This document shows, in pieces, positions 38,847 through 47,111 of a stretch of 64,000 bases of DNA (positions within the stretch are counted from its first letter, which is position 1; the number at the start of each line of letters is the position of its first letter). The notes under the pieces are model-generated. The model was not told the origin of the DNA and did no database searches. It worked only from the letters and a program-made list of their open reading frames with translations. The DNA is from Candidatus Rifleibacteriota bacterium (GTDB taxonomy: Bacteria > Muiribacteriota > Ozemobacteria > Ozemobacterales > Ozemobacteraceae). The translations under genes and the position numbers were made by a program. The stretch lies in contig JAAYNI010000044.1 in NCBI GenBank assembly GCA_012520995.1, forward strand, positions 1 through 64,000, in the 5' to 3' direction.

Positions 38847-39456
38847 CACTTCTGGAACAAAAACAGCTGAGCTGGGAGAAATCTTTAAGCACCCTGAAAA
38901 ATTACAGTATATTTTTCAAAGAATTGAGCAAGACACTAATCTTATCATGTACTTCAAACCCAGCTCTGTTACAGGCGTTGCTACTAATCGCGGCTATTGC
39001 CGTTGGATAACTCAAACATCCATAGGCAAAAGCCGATGCATTAAAACCTATGAGAAAATAGAAGCTAAACTTGAGAGACGACAGACCCCCTTTGTTACTA
39101 TGTGCTACGCAGGATTTTTGATATTTGCTGTACCTATTCTGATTGACTCCAAAATTATCGGCACACTGTTCACTCATCAGCTATTTCCAGCACCCATTAT
39201 CTCTACTTCTGAAAGCGATGAGAAATTCCTTTTTCTTAACAAACAGTTAAACATATCGCTTGACGACAATTTAAAAAAATCTTTTGCCAAAATCAACTGG
39301 ATTACTCCATGTAAACCGCGACACATGCTCTTAAATTACATGAAAACAATAGCAGATATGCTTCTCAATACTAAAACTGATGATCAAAGCCTTGAGAAAA
39401 CAGCTTCTGTTATCTGCTCCAATATTTCCAAGTTGGTTTACGACTCAAGGAATTAA
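38821..39456 (+). CDS. Stand-alone PocR-like sensory domain protein
   Basis: CRWITQTSIGKSRCIKTYEKIEAKLERRQTPFVTMCYAGFLIFAVPILID matches the PocR ligand-binding domain pattern. Confidence 0.8.
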   Translation: MTQTPKKPSTSGTKTAELGEIFKHPEKLQYIFQRIEQDTNLIMYFKPSSVTGVATNRGYCRWITQTSIGKSRCIKTYEKIEAKLERRQTPFVTMCYAGFLIFAVPILIDSKIIGTLFTHQLFPAPIISTSESDEKFLFLNKQLNISLDDNLKKSFAKINWITPCKPRHMLLNYMKTIADMLLNTKTDDQSLEKTASVICSNISKLVYDSRN

Positions 39457-39459
39457 TTA

Positions 39460-40704
39460 GTGCTTAAACTTCTAAAAAATGCTCTTGTCCTAAACGATGA
39501 CTTTTCAATCGCTCGGCGAAATCTCCTAATTAAAGACAAGTACATCGAAAAAATATCTGAAACCCCGATCGAAAACATCAACATCGATATAGAAGTAAAC
39601 CTAGAAGGACATGTTGTGTTTCCAGCACTTATAAATTCTCACGATCATCTAATAGACACAGGCTGGAAAAAAATGGGTGTAATGCCAGTGAATAACTGGT
39701 ATGAGTGGGATGCCTCCTTAAAAGACTGCAAAGACTTCAACCTTATGCAGCGTCTTTCCTCCACGGATCTCTATCTTTGTGGAATGTACAAAAATGCTGT
39801 TTCCGGTACTGTAACAGTCTTTGACCATTTTCCGCACGAAATATCAAATGCCTTTACTGATCATCCCCTCGTTTCCCTTATACGCTATTATTTTGCCGCT
39901 CATTCCCCCTCAAAGCACAGCCTTCAATGGTGTTCAGACTTGGCTTCCGCTTACAAAAAAACTATGGGTATAATGCCTTTTATAGTGCATGTTGCAGAAG
40001 GTCGCTCGCAAGAGCTAGGCAAAGAAACCGAATTATTGAAACGCATGGGTGTTTTAGCTTCTAATACTATTCTGGCAGATTGTGCCTTTCTAGACGAAGA
40101 TGCAATAGAAATAGTAGCTAACTCAGGTGCCAGCATCTCTTGGGTTCCTCTTTCATCCCAAAATATTTTCGAGAAACAGCCGCCAATAAAAAAAATAATG
40201 GATTGCGGCATACCCATCTGCATAGGCACTGACGCTTCCATAACAGGCTCTAGCTCTCTCCATGAAGAATTCAAGTTTATAAAACAATATTCAAAAGAAA
40301 ATCTGAACAACCGCCTCTCCGCAAAAGACATTTTAAAAATGGTCACATCAACACCCGCAAAACTATTCCGAATTGATAAAGAAACAGGCTCAATAACAAA
40401 AGGAAAACTGGCAAATTTCATAATTTTTAAACAAAACTCTGAAAACCCTGAGAACTTGGCAGAAGACTTTTTAAACCTGGAACCTGCTCTATATTCGATG
40501 GTAATACATAAAGGCAACATGATAATTGGCGATCATGAGTTCAGACCATTGACTTTTCCAGACTCCTCAAAGTATTCTGAAATTTGGTTCAACGGTCTGC
40601 CTAAGCTAATTATGGGCAGGCCATTGCAACTTTTAGAAAGAATAGCTTTCAAGCTTGAAAAGCAAGTGGTCTATCCTTTTTTTGATATAACCAGCGGCAA
40701 CTGA
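39460..40704 (+). CDS. Amidohydrolase-family protein
   Basis: VVFPALINSHDHLIDTG, CIGTDASITGSSSLHEEF; C-terminal GKLANFIIF. Confidence 0.82.
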   Translation: MLKLLKNALVLNDDFSIARRNLLIKDKYIEKISETPIENINIDIEVNLEGHVVFPALINSHDHLIDTGWKKMGVMPVNNWYEWDASLKDCKDFNLMQRLSSTDLYLCGMYKNAVSGTVTVFDHFPHEISNAFTDHPLVSLIRYYFAAHSPSKHSLQWCSDLASAYKKTMGIMPFIVHVAEGRSQELGKETELLKRMGVLASNTILADCAFLDEDAIEIVANSGASISWVPLSSQNIFEKQPPIKKIMDCGIPICIGTDASITGSSSLHEEFKFIKQYSKENLNNRLSAKDILKMVTSTPAKLFRIDKETGSITKGKLANFIIFKQNSENPENLAEDFLNLEPALYSMVIHKGNMIIGDHEFRPLTFPDSSKYSEIWFNGLPKLIMGRPLQLLERIAFKLEKQVVYPFFDITSGN

Positions 40705-41378
40705 TGTTTAGGAGTTACAATATGTCTTATTGTTATGAATACCCACGCGCTTCTATCACTCTTGATGCAGTAGTATTGAAATCAGAAAACCTTGAATTTC
40801 CAAAGGTTTTATTGATTAAAAGACTCAATCCGCCATTCAAAGGTCTTTGGGCACTACCGGGAGGCTTTATGGAAATGGAAGAAACCGCTTTGCATGGAGC
40901 CAAAAGAGAGCTAGAGGAAGAAACCTCTCTGCCTGATATGCCTCTGAAACCGATTTTTTCGTGCAGCGAACCCGAACGAGATCCGCGCGGGCGAACCCTC
41001 ACTGTCGTGTTTGGCTGTTTAACAGATAAACTCCCCTGCCCCCCTGCTGCTGCGGATGATGCCGCAGAGCTAGGTTTTTTCAGCCTCATGTCACCTCCGG
41101 AAATGGCTTTTGACCATGCCAGAGTCCTAGATGAAATTAAAGCCTCACTACTCTGGCAAGCTAAATATGCCATTATAGGACAAGACATTTTCAAACACTC
41201 CGGAGTATCAAAAAAAGACTTTTTAACACTTCATTCAAACATTTTAGGAGAAAACCTCTTGGATGACTTTATAGAAGAAAAGTTATCAAAAGACCTTATA
41301 GAACTGAGAGATGAAAAACTTTTCTATAAAACTCCGTCTGCCAGCAACTTTCCAGACTGGTCTCCTCTTATTTGGTAA
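40704..41378 (+). CDS. NUDIX hydrolase (start may be ATG 40722)
   Basis: GGFMEMEETALHGAKRELEEETSL Nudix box. Confidence 0.92.
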   Translation: MFRSYNMSYCYEYPRASITLDAVVLKSENLEFPKVLLIKRLNPPFKGLWALPGGFMEMEETALHGAKRELEEETSLPDMPLKPIFSCSEPERDPRGRTLTVVFGCLTDKLPCPPAAADDAAELGFFSLMSPPEMAFDHARVLDEIKASLLWQAKYAIIGQDIFKHSGVSKKDFLTLHSNILGENLLDDFIEEKLSKDLIELRDEKLFYKTPSASNFPDWSPLIW

Positions 41379-43093
41379 TGCGCATAGGCCATCTTATAAG
41401 ACCTAGATTAAAAAAAAGCTTCAGGCTTTTCAGCTCATACAACTCTTTTTTAAAGTTTTCTATGAGCATTGCCGCCTTGATCTTGGTAATTGTCTTTTTT
41501 ATCGTATTAAAATACTTTTTTAATTATATTGCTGAAGCCAAAGTCTTAGGACCTATTGCAGGCAGAGTTTTTGGTCCTATACTTCTTGAAAAACTGGTTG
41601 AGCTAATCATACTTGTATTCTTTTTTATGCTCTTCTTCAGCAATCTTGTCTCGGCTCTGACAGCCTTCTTTTTAGAAGAAGACTTGCCAATGCTGATTGT
41701 ATCCCCTCTTCCCCCAATGAGACTATTCATAGCAAGGTTTCTCACAGCGATGACAGAAAGTTCTTGGATGTCAACATTGGCTCTGACTCCAATTTTGCTT
41801 GCTTACCAAACTACAGTCGCCAGTCCTTGGTTCTCTTATTTGCTTTTGCCTTTTTTTCTGGCACTTCTTGTGTTGATTCCCTGTTTATTCTCCTCCGGCA
41901 CTGTTTTGCTGGTAGCAAATCTTTTTCCTGTCAGACGCATGAAAAAGATTTTTCAGTTTCTAGCTCTTTTATTTTTCGCTGCGATGGTTTTCTTTTTACG
42001 TTCCCTCAAAGCTGAAAAACTTTTAAACTTAAAATATTATGACGAAACCTTTAAAAATCTTATTGGCATGCAAATACCTTCTTCTCCATATTCTCCTCCC
42101 CATCGTCTTTACAAATTGCTTTACAATATTTCATCGGGAGATCTCTCACTCATAGCCAAAGAACTGGGAATAATATCCGCAGCCGCTTTAGCTCTATTTT
42201 TACTTTTAGCTATAGCCGCAAAATTCAATTATAGAAGAGCTTGGCAAAAAAGCTTTGAAACTTTGGACAACAAAGTCAGCGGCTTGGAATTCCTTCGCAA
42301 GCTTATGATTTGGCCTGCCAGCTATCTCCCCCAAAATGCCCAAGCAATAGTCAAGAAAGAAATAACAATATTTTTCAGAGACCCAGCTATATTCTCCCAG
42401 CTTTTTATGGTAGGCGCAGTTGTAGCAATTTATGCCTACAACCTTTTTATTTTGCCTCTAAAAGATGTTCCCCAGCTTTTCAGTGTTGCAGCAAATAATT
42501 GGCTTCTTTACCTTAATGCTCCATTTATAGGCTTTGTTTGCGCAGCTATAGCTATGCGATTTGTTTTTCCTTCCACAAGTATGGAGGGAAAAGCCTTTTG
42601 GATACTGAAAGCTTCCCCCATACGAATCGGAAAAGTGCTAAAAATTAAATTTTTCTTCTATTTGCTTCCTATGCTCTTATTATGTGCTCTTCTTTCCGCC
42701 TTTTCAGTCTACGTTTTTAATAACTCCAGTACACCGCTGATGATTCTTTCTGTCTTCAATGCCTTTTTGATTACATTTACTGTAACAGCTTTTGCAGTAA
42801 ACCTAGGAAGTGTTTACGCCAACTTTGAAGCTGATTCACCTTTAAAGGCCTCAGGATCTTTCGGCGGATTTGTCTATATGGTCATATCAATGCTTTACAT
42901 GCTATCATTAGTATTGTTGCAGATTTTTCCAATTTATATGTATATGTGGAAAAGTTTTTACTATACATCCGGTTATTTGAGCAGCACTCTCTTCACACTT
43001 TCTCTGCTCATGTCTCCTGCCATGACATGGATGTGGTGTCACCTTTCTTTCAAAAAGGGAGTAACTGCCTTGGAGAATTATCAGCATGACTGA
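41372..43093 (+). CDS. ABC exporter permease (ABC-2-like), 573 aa
   Basis: Polytopic membrane protein overlapping an ABC ATPase gene. Confidence 0.8.
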   Translation: MVMRIGHLIRPRLKKSFRLFSSYNSFLKFSMSIAALILVIVFFIVLKYFFNYIAEAKVLGPIAGRVFGPILLEKLVELIILVFFFMLFFSNLVSALTAFFLEEDLPMLIVSPLPPMRLFIARFLTAMTESSWMSTLALTPILLAYQTTVASPWFSYLLLPFFLALLVLIPCLFSSGTVLLVANLFPVRRMKKIFQFLALLFFAAMVFFLRSLKAEKLLNLKYYDETFKNLIGMQIPSSPYSPPHRLYKLLYNISSGDLSLIAKELGIISAAALALFLLLAIAAKFNYRRAWQKSFETLDNKVSGLEFLRKLMIWPASYLPQNAQAIVKKEITIFFRDPAIFSQLFMVGAVVAIYAYNLFILPLKDVPQLFSVAANNWLLYLNAPFIGFVCAAIAMRFVFPSTSMEGKAFWILKASPIRIGKVLKIKFFFYLLPMLLLCALLSAFSVYVFNNSSTPLMILSVFNAFLITFTVTAFAVNLGSVYANFEADSPLKASGSFGGFVYMVISMLYMLSLVLLQIFPIYMYMWKSFYYTSGYLSSTLFTLSLLMSPAMTWMWCHLSFKKGVTALENYQHD

Positions 43094-43865
43094 AGAGAAC
43101 ATTATAGAAATACAAAATCTATCAAAAAAATACGGTAAATTTGAAGCTCTTAAAGCTGTCAATCTTACCCTGAAGAAGGGCGAGCTTTTCTCTTTTATAG
43201 GCCCTAACGGCGCCGGCAAAACAACCTTAATCAGAATTTTGACGGGGATAATAAAACCCACATCAGGCGATGTGCTAGTAAAAGGAAAAAGCCTCTTAAA
43301 AGAGCCATCATTGGTAAAACCTCTTCTGGGCTATGTTCCTGACCGCCCCTACCTATATGAAAAACTTTCACCTTATGAATACTTTGAGTTTACTGCAGGA
43401 ATCTACAATGTGCCTCTCAAAGATGCGCTGGAACGTTGCGATCCACTGCTTGAAAAGTTCAAACTCTACGAAAGAAGAAATGATCTTATAGAAAGTTTCT
43501 CTCATGGGATGAAACAAAAAATTGCAATCATAGCAGCTGTCCTTCACGACCCTGAAATTTTTATAATAGATGAACCCACTGTTGGACTGGACCCATACAG
43601 TGTGAAAGTTATCAAACAATATTTTAAGGAACTGACAAGCCTAGGGAAAACTGTTTTTCTGACAACTCATGCCTTAGCTGTAGCTCAAGACGTTTCAGAC
43701 AGAATTTGTATAATAAATAAGGGCTCTATTGTTGCACTCGGTAAGCTTGACGAAGTCCAAAATGCTACCGGCATTCATTCCCAACATCTAGAAGAACTTT
43801 TTCTGCAGCTAACCCAAGAAGAAACAAGCCAATCAAATGAAGCAGTAAAACTTACGGAGAGCTAA
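43086..43865 (+). CDS. ABC transporter ATP-binding protein
   Basis: GPNGAGKTTL, SHGMKQK signature, IIDEPTVGLDP. Confidence 0.95.
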   Translation: MTEENIIEIQNLSKKYGKFEALKAVNLTLKKGELFSFIGPNGAGKTTLIRILTGIIKPTSGDVLVKGKSLLKEPSLVKPLLGYVPDRPYLYEKLSPYEYFEFTAGIYNVPLKDALERCDPLLEKFKLYERRNDLIESFSHGMKQKIAIIAAVLHDPEIFIIDEPTVGLDPYSVKVIKQYFKELTSLGKTVFLTTHALAVAQDVSDRICIINKGSIVALGKLDEVQNATGIHSQHLEELFLQLTQEETSQSNEAVKLTES

Positions 43866-43870
43866 AATCC

Positions 43871-45196
43871 TTGTATTGTTTTGATGTACACCCCTGTAAA
43901 AATGATGATTGCCCAATAAAACTGGCTAAAATAAAAAAATGCTGGGCTGCTTTCGAAAAAACTTTGGGCAGGCCTCCAGGAAAAGATGAATGTCCTTTCG
44001 CCCCATGCGACAAATGTCTATACAAAGCCGCTTGGGATATAGGACTTATAAACGAATCCCTATTTTCCGAAGATGACGAAACAACTCCTGAAGATCTTTT
44101 GCCCAAACGCGAAAGTATAAGCCAGCACTTTAAAGCCCTAAAAAACCCTGACAAAAACATGCGTTTTTGTTATGAAATTTTAAATTGCAATAATACGTCT
44201 TGTCCAGTTAGACAACAACAGATTATTAAATGCTTCAACTACTTTAATCCTAAGTTGGGCAAAAAAAACTGTGCACAATGTTTCTACAAAAAAGGCTGGG
44301 ATCTTGGAATAATAGATCAAAAAATCTTTGCAGATGTAATAAAATCAAAAAAACTTAAACGTGAACTGATTACAAGCCGAAAACAAAACACTCTTATAGA
44401 AGCCTATCTGGCTGAAGTTGCACACAAAGACTTAGACAGAGATGAGGAACTAAAAATAGCCAAGAGGCTCTTAGGCAAAAACAAAGACCCGCAAAAGGCT
44501 TATGAGCTGATTACTCAAGCTAATTTAAAACTTGTAGCGAGAATTTCAAAAAACTACTCGTACTCTCCAAGCATGCTGATGGATATTATTCAAGAAGGCA
44601 ATATAGGTTTGATGAAAGCCGCCAAAAACTTTAACTCGGAATTGGGTTATAAATTTTCCACATACGCCTCCTATTGGATTAGGTATTACATGCAAAAAGC
44701 TATAGCTGAACAAAGACATATCAGAATACCTCATCATCTCCTTACTTTTGTAAACAAACTTAAAAGGAAAATTAAAAACTTTACTGATAAAGAAGGCAGA
44801 AATCCGACCCTAGTAGAACTGTCTGAACTGACTGGAGCAAAAGAAGAGAAAATCTTGAATGCAATAAATGTTACCAATGCCCCTCTTACCATCTATTCTG
44901 AAGACAAAGATGATGAAAACTCTTCAGCAGAAATTTATATAAAGGACAAAACAACTCTGACTCCAGAAGAGGTTTCAGTGGAAAAAATTAAAAATGAAGC
45001 CTTACACAAAGCAGTATCAAAACTGCCTGAACGTCTGCAATATGTTATAAACTATTATTACGGTTTTGAGGATGACCTCTCGCTTGCTGAAATAGCACGC
45101 AGACTAGGTATTTCACGTGAAAGAGCCCGCCAACTTTTAAAGCAAGCTCTAGAAAAACTTCAGGAGCAGGACTCTCTCATCCTAAAGCTTCCTTGA
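43871..45196 (+). CDS. Sigma-70-family factor with duplicated N-terminal Cys-rich domain (TTG start)
   Basis: Region 2 ([35 protein letters not shown]), region 4 (EIARRLGISRERARQLLKQAL); two N-terminal Cys modules; ACGGAG RBS. Confidence 0.92.
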   Translation: MYCFDVHPCKNDDCPIKLAKIKKCWAAFEKTLGRPPGKDECPFAPCDKCLYKAAWDIGLINESLFSEDDETTPEDLLPKRESISQHFKALKNPDKNMRFCYEILNCNNTSCPVRQQQIIKCFNYFNPKLGKKNCAQCFYKKGWDLGIIDQKIFADVIKSKKLKRELITSRKQNTLIEAYLAEVAHKDLDRDEELKIAKRLLGKNKDPQKAYELITQANLKLVARISKNYSYSPSMLMDIIQEGNIGLMKAAKNFNSELGYKFSTYASYWIRYYMQKAIAEQRHIRIPHHLLTFVNKLKRKIKNFTDKEGRNPTLVELSELTGAKEEKILNAINVTNAPLTIYSEDKDDENSSAEIYIKDKTTLTPEEVSVEKIKNEALHKAVSKLPERLQYVINYYYGFEDDLSLAEIARRLGISRERARQLLKQALEKLQEQDSLILKLP

Positions 45197-45246
45197 AAAT
45201 CCGCGATAAGCTTGCAATAACCGCGAGTGGGCGCTACAATCTCGCC

Positions 45247-46509
45247 ATGAAAAGTAAAGATACAGAAAACTGGTTTTTAGCTCGAGGAGTTAAACAACCA
45301 CCCTACAACCTTGATCGCATAAAAGCTCTACTGAAAGCTTTGGGAAACCCTCAAAACAACTTTGCCTCCATTTTGGTCGGCGGCACAAATGGCAAAGGCT
45401 CAGTCACTGCAATGCTCGAATCAATAATGCTGCAAACTGAAATTTACAATATAGGCTCTTTCACCTCGCCACATCTTCTTTCACTAAAAGAAAGAATCAA
45501 AATTAACGGCAACGAGATTTCTGACAAGCTTCTTACAGAAACGGCCAAAAAAATACAAGCCCTCTTTTCTGAACCAAATGCTGAAGACATCAAAAAGTCA
45601 GCATTTTTTGAATCAATAACTGCAGCCGCCTTTTTAGCTTTCGAAGCTTCAGAAACCGATCTGGCAATCTTGGAAGTAGGACTCGGCGGCAGATATGATT
45701 CCACAAACACCGCAAGCCCTGAGTTCAGTATCATTACTAACGTAGGCACAGATCACAAAGAATTTTTAGGTAACACAAAAAAAGAAATTGCCATTGAGAA
45801 GTTGGAAATTGTCCACAAAAAGAGATCTTTAATTACTGCTGAAAAAGACCCTGAAATACTAGCACTTTTCAAAGATAAAACAGACTCTTGCTCTTCAGCC
45901 CTAATTAATGTCAATGAAAAAACATATTTTGAACTTATAGAAAGTAATCAACAAGGTCACAGGCTTAAACTTTTAAACAGTGAAATATTTTTGCACATGC
46001 CTGGAGATCACCAACTGGAAAATCTAAAAGTAGCTCTTGAAGGAATCAACCAACTAAGAATTAACGGTTTTGATATAAGCGATAAAGCCATAGTAACCGG
46101 TCTGGAAAAAGTCAAATGGCTTGGCAGACTCACAAAGCTCTCGGACAACCCGCCGTTTTTCATTGATGCTGCCCACAACATCGAAAGCGTTCAGGCTCTT
46201 ACCACGTATCTTACAACCTATTGGCCTAATAAAAAATTCAACATAATTTTTGGTTCCTTGCGTGATAAGCCTGCGGAAAATATGCTCAGCATTCTGGCTC
46301 CTCACGCCGCACACTTTTATTTCGCTGTTCCCCCAACTCCACGAGCTCTGACTGAAGAAGAGCTTTCTAAGTTGGATACAAGCGGAATAGCAAGCACTTT
46401 TTGCGAATCCGTTTCAAAAGCATTTACAAAATGCGAACAAGACAAATCTACACCTGTTATCTGCTGCGGTTCTATATACCTGATTTCAGAGGCTCTGAAA
46501 CTGCAGTGA
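45247..46509 (+). CDS. folC: Folylpolyglutamate/dihydrofolate synthase (start uncertain: 45193 TTG or 45247 ATG)
   Basis: LVGGTNGKGSVTAMLES, GSFTSPHLLSLKERI, LEVGLGGRYDSTN. Confidence 0.93.
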   Translation: MKSKDTENWFLARGVKQPPYNLDRIKALLKALGNPQNNFASILVGGTNGKGSVTAMLESIMLQTEIYNIGSFTSPHLLSLKERIKINGNEISDKLLTETAKKIQALFSEPNAEDIKKSAFFESITAAAFLAFEASETDLAILEVGLGGRYDSTNTASPEFSIITNVGTDHKEFLGNTKKEIAIEKLEIVHKKRSLITAEKDPEILALFKDKTDSCSSALINVNEKTYFELIESNQQGHRLKLLNSEIFLHMPGDHQLENLKVALEGINQLRINGFDISDKAIVTGLEKVKWLGRLTKLSDNPPFFIDAAHNIESVQALTTYLTTYWPNKKFNIIFGSLRDKPAENMLSILAPHAAHFYFAVPPTPRALTEEELSKLDTSGIASTFCESVSKAFTKCEQDKSTPVICCGSIYLISEALKLQ

Positions 46510-46549
46510 TTAAACTTTATAGCATTACTTTTCAAAATAAGGGGGAATT

Positions 46550-46885
46550 ATGCAAGCTCTGGTTATTATATTGAATCAGATGAACTTTTTTGAAGCTCTT
46601 CTACAGGAATTCAACGACAAGGAGCTTTACGGAGGCACCATAATTGATACTCAAGGCTTAGCTAGCGCAATTGCAGCCAACTGCGATGGAAACACATTCG
46701 GCACCTTGCGTATGATGTTGCACGGTTCACGCCCGTTTAACAAAACAATCGTCATGCTTTTGGAAGAAGATAAAGTTCAAGTAGCAATAGACTGCGTAAA
46801 AACAGTTATGGGAAATTTAAACGAACCAAACAAGGGTATAATTTTTACAACACCTATATCCTTCGTAGACGGATTAGACGACTAA
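46550..46885 (+). CDS. P-II-like small protein
   Basis: LLQEFNDKELYGGTIIDTQG resembles P-II-like fold proteins; GGGG-type RBS upstream. Confidence 0.6.
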   Translation: MQALVIILNQMNFFEALLQEFNDKELYGGTIIDTQGLASAIAANCDGNTFGTLRMMLHGSRPFNKTIVMLLEEDKVQVAIDCVKTVMGNLNEPNKGIIFTTPISFVDGLDD

Positions 46886-46924
46886 TTGTTATTTTCTCAC
46901 ACAACACCGTGTCTAAACAATAAC

Positions 46925-47078
46925 TCGCCACCCGCCACTCATCACTGCGGATAGATCTCGGCTGTTATAGATGTTGGTTCTTACCCGCCACCCGTCACTC
47001 ACCACGCGAAACTGATTTTTAAGCTAGCTTAAAAATCCCATCTGTGCCCATACGTGGATAGAAAAAATTGTACCCGAT
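46925..47078. repeat. Mosaic heptad-core intergenic repeat, copy E (two heptad cores)
   Basis: TCGCCAC-CCGCCAC-TCATCAC and CCGCCAC-CCGTCAC-TCACCAC; flank shared with copy D; tail GATTTTTAAGCTAGCTTAAAAATC...GTGGATAG. Confidence 0.87.
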
Positions 47079-47111
47079 AATAAACTTTTAGAGAAAAAAA
47101 AGCACTAGAAG

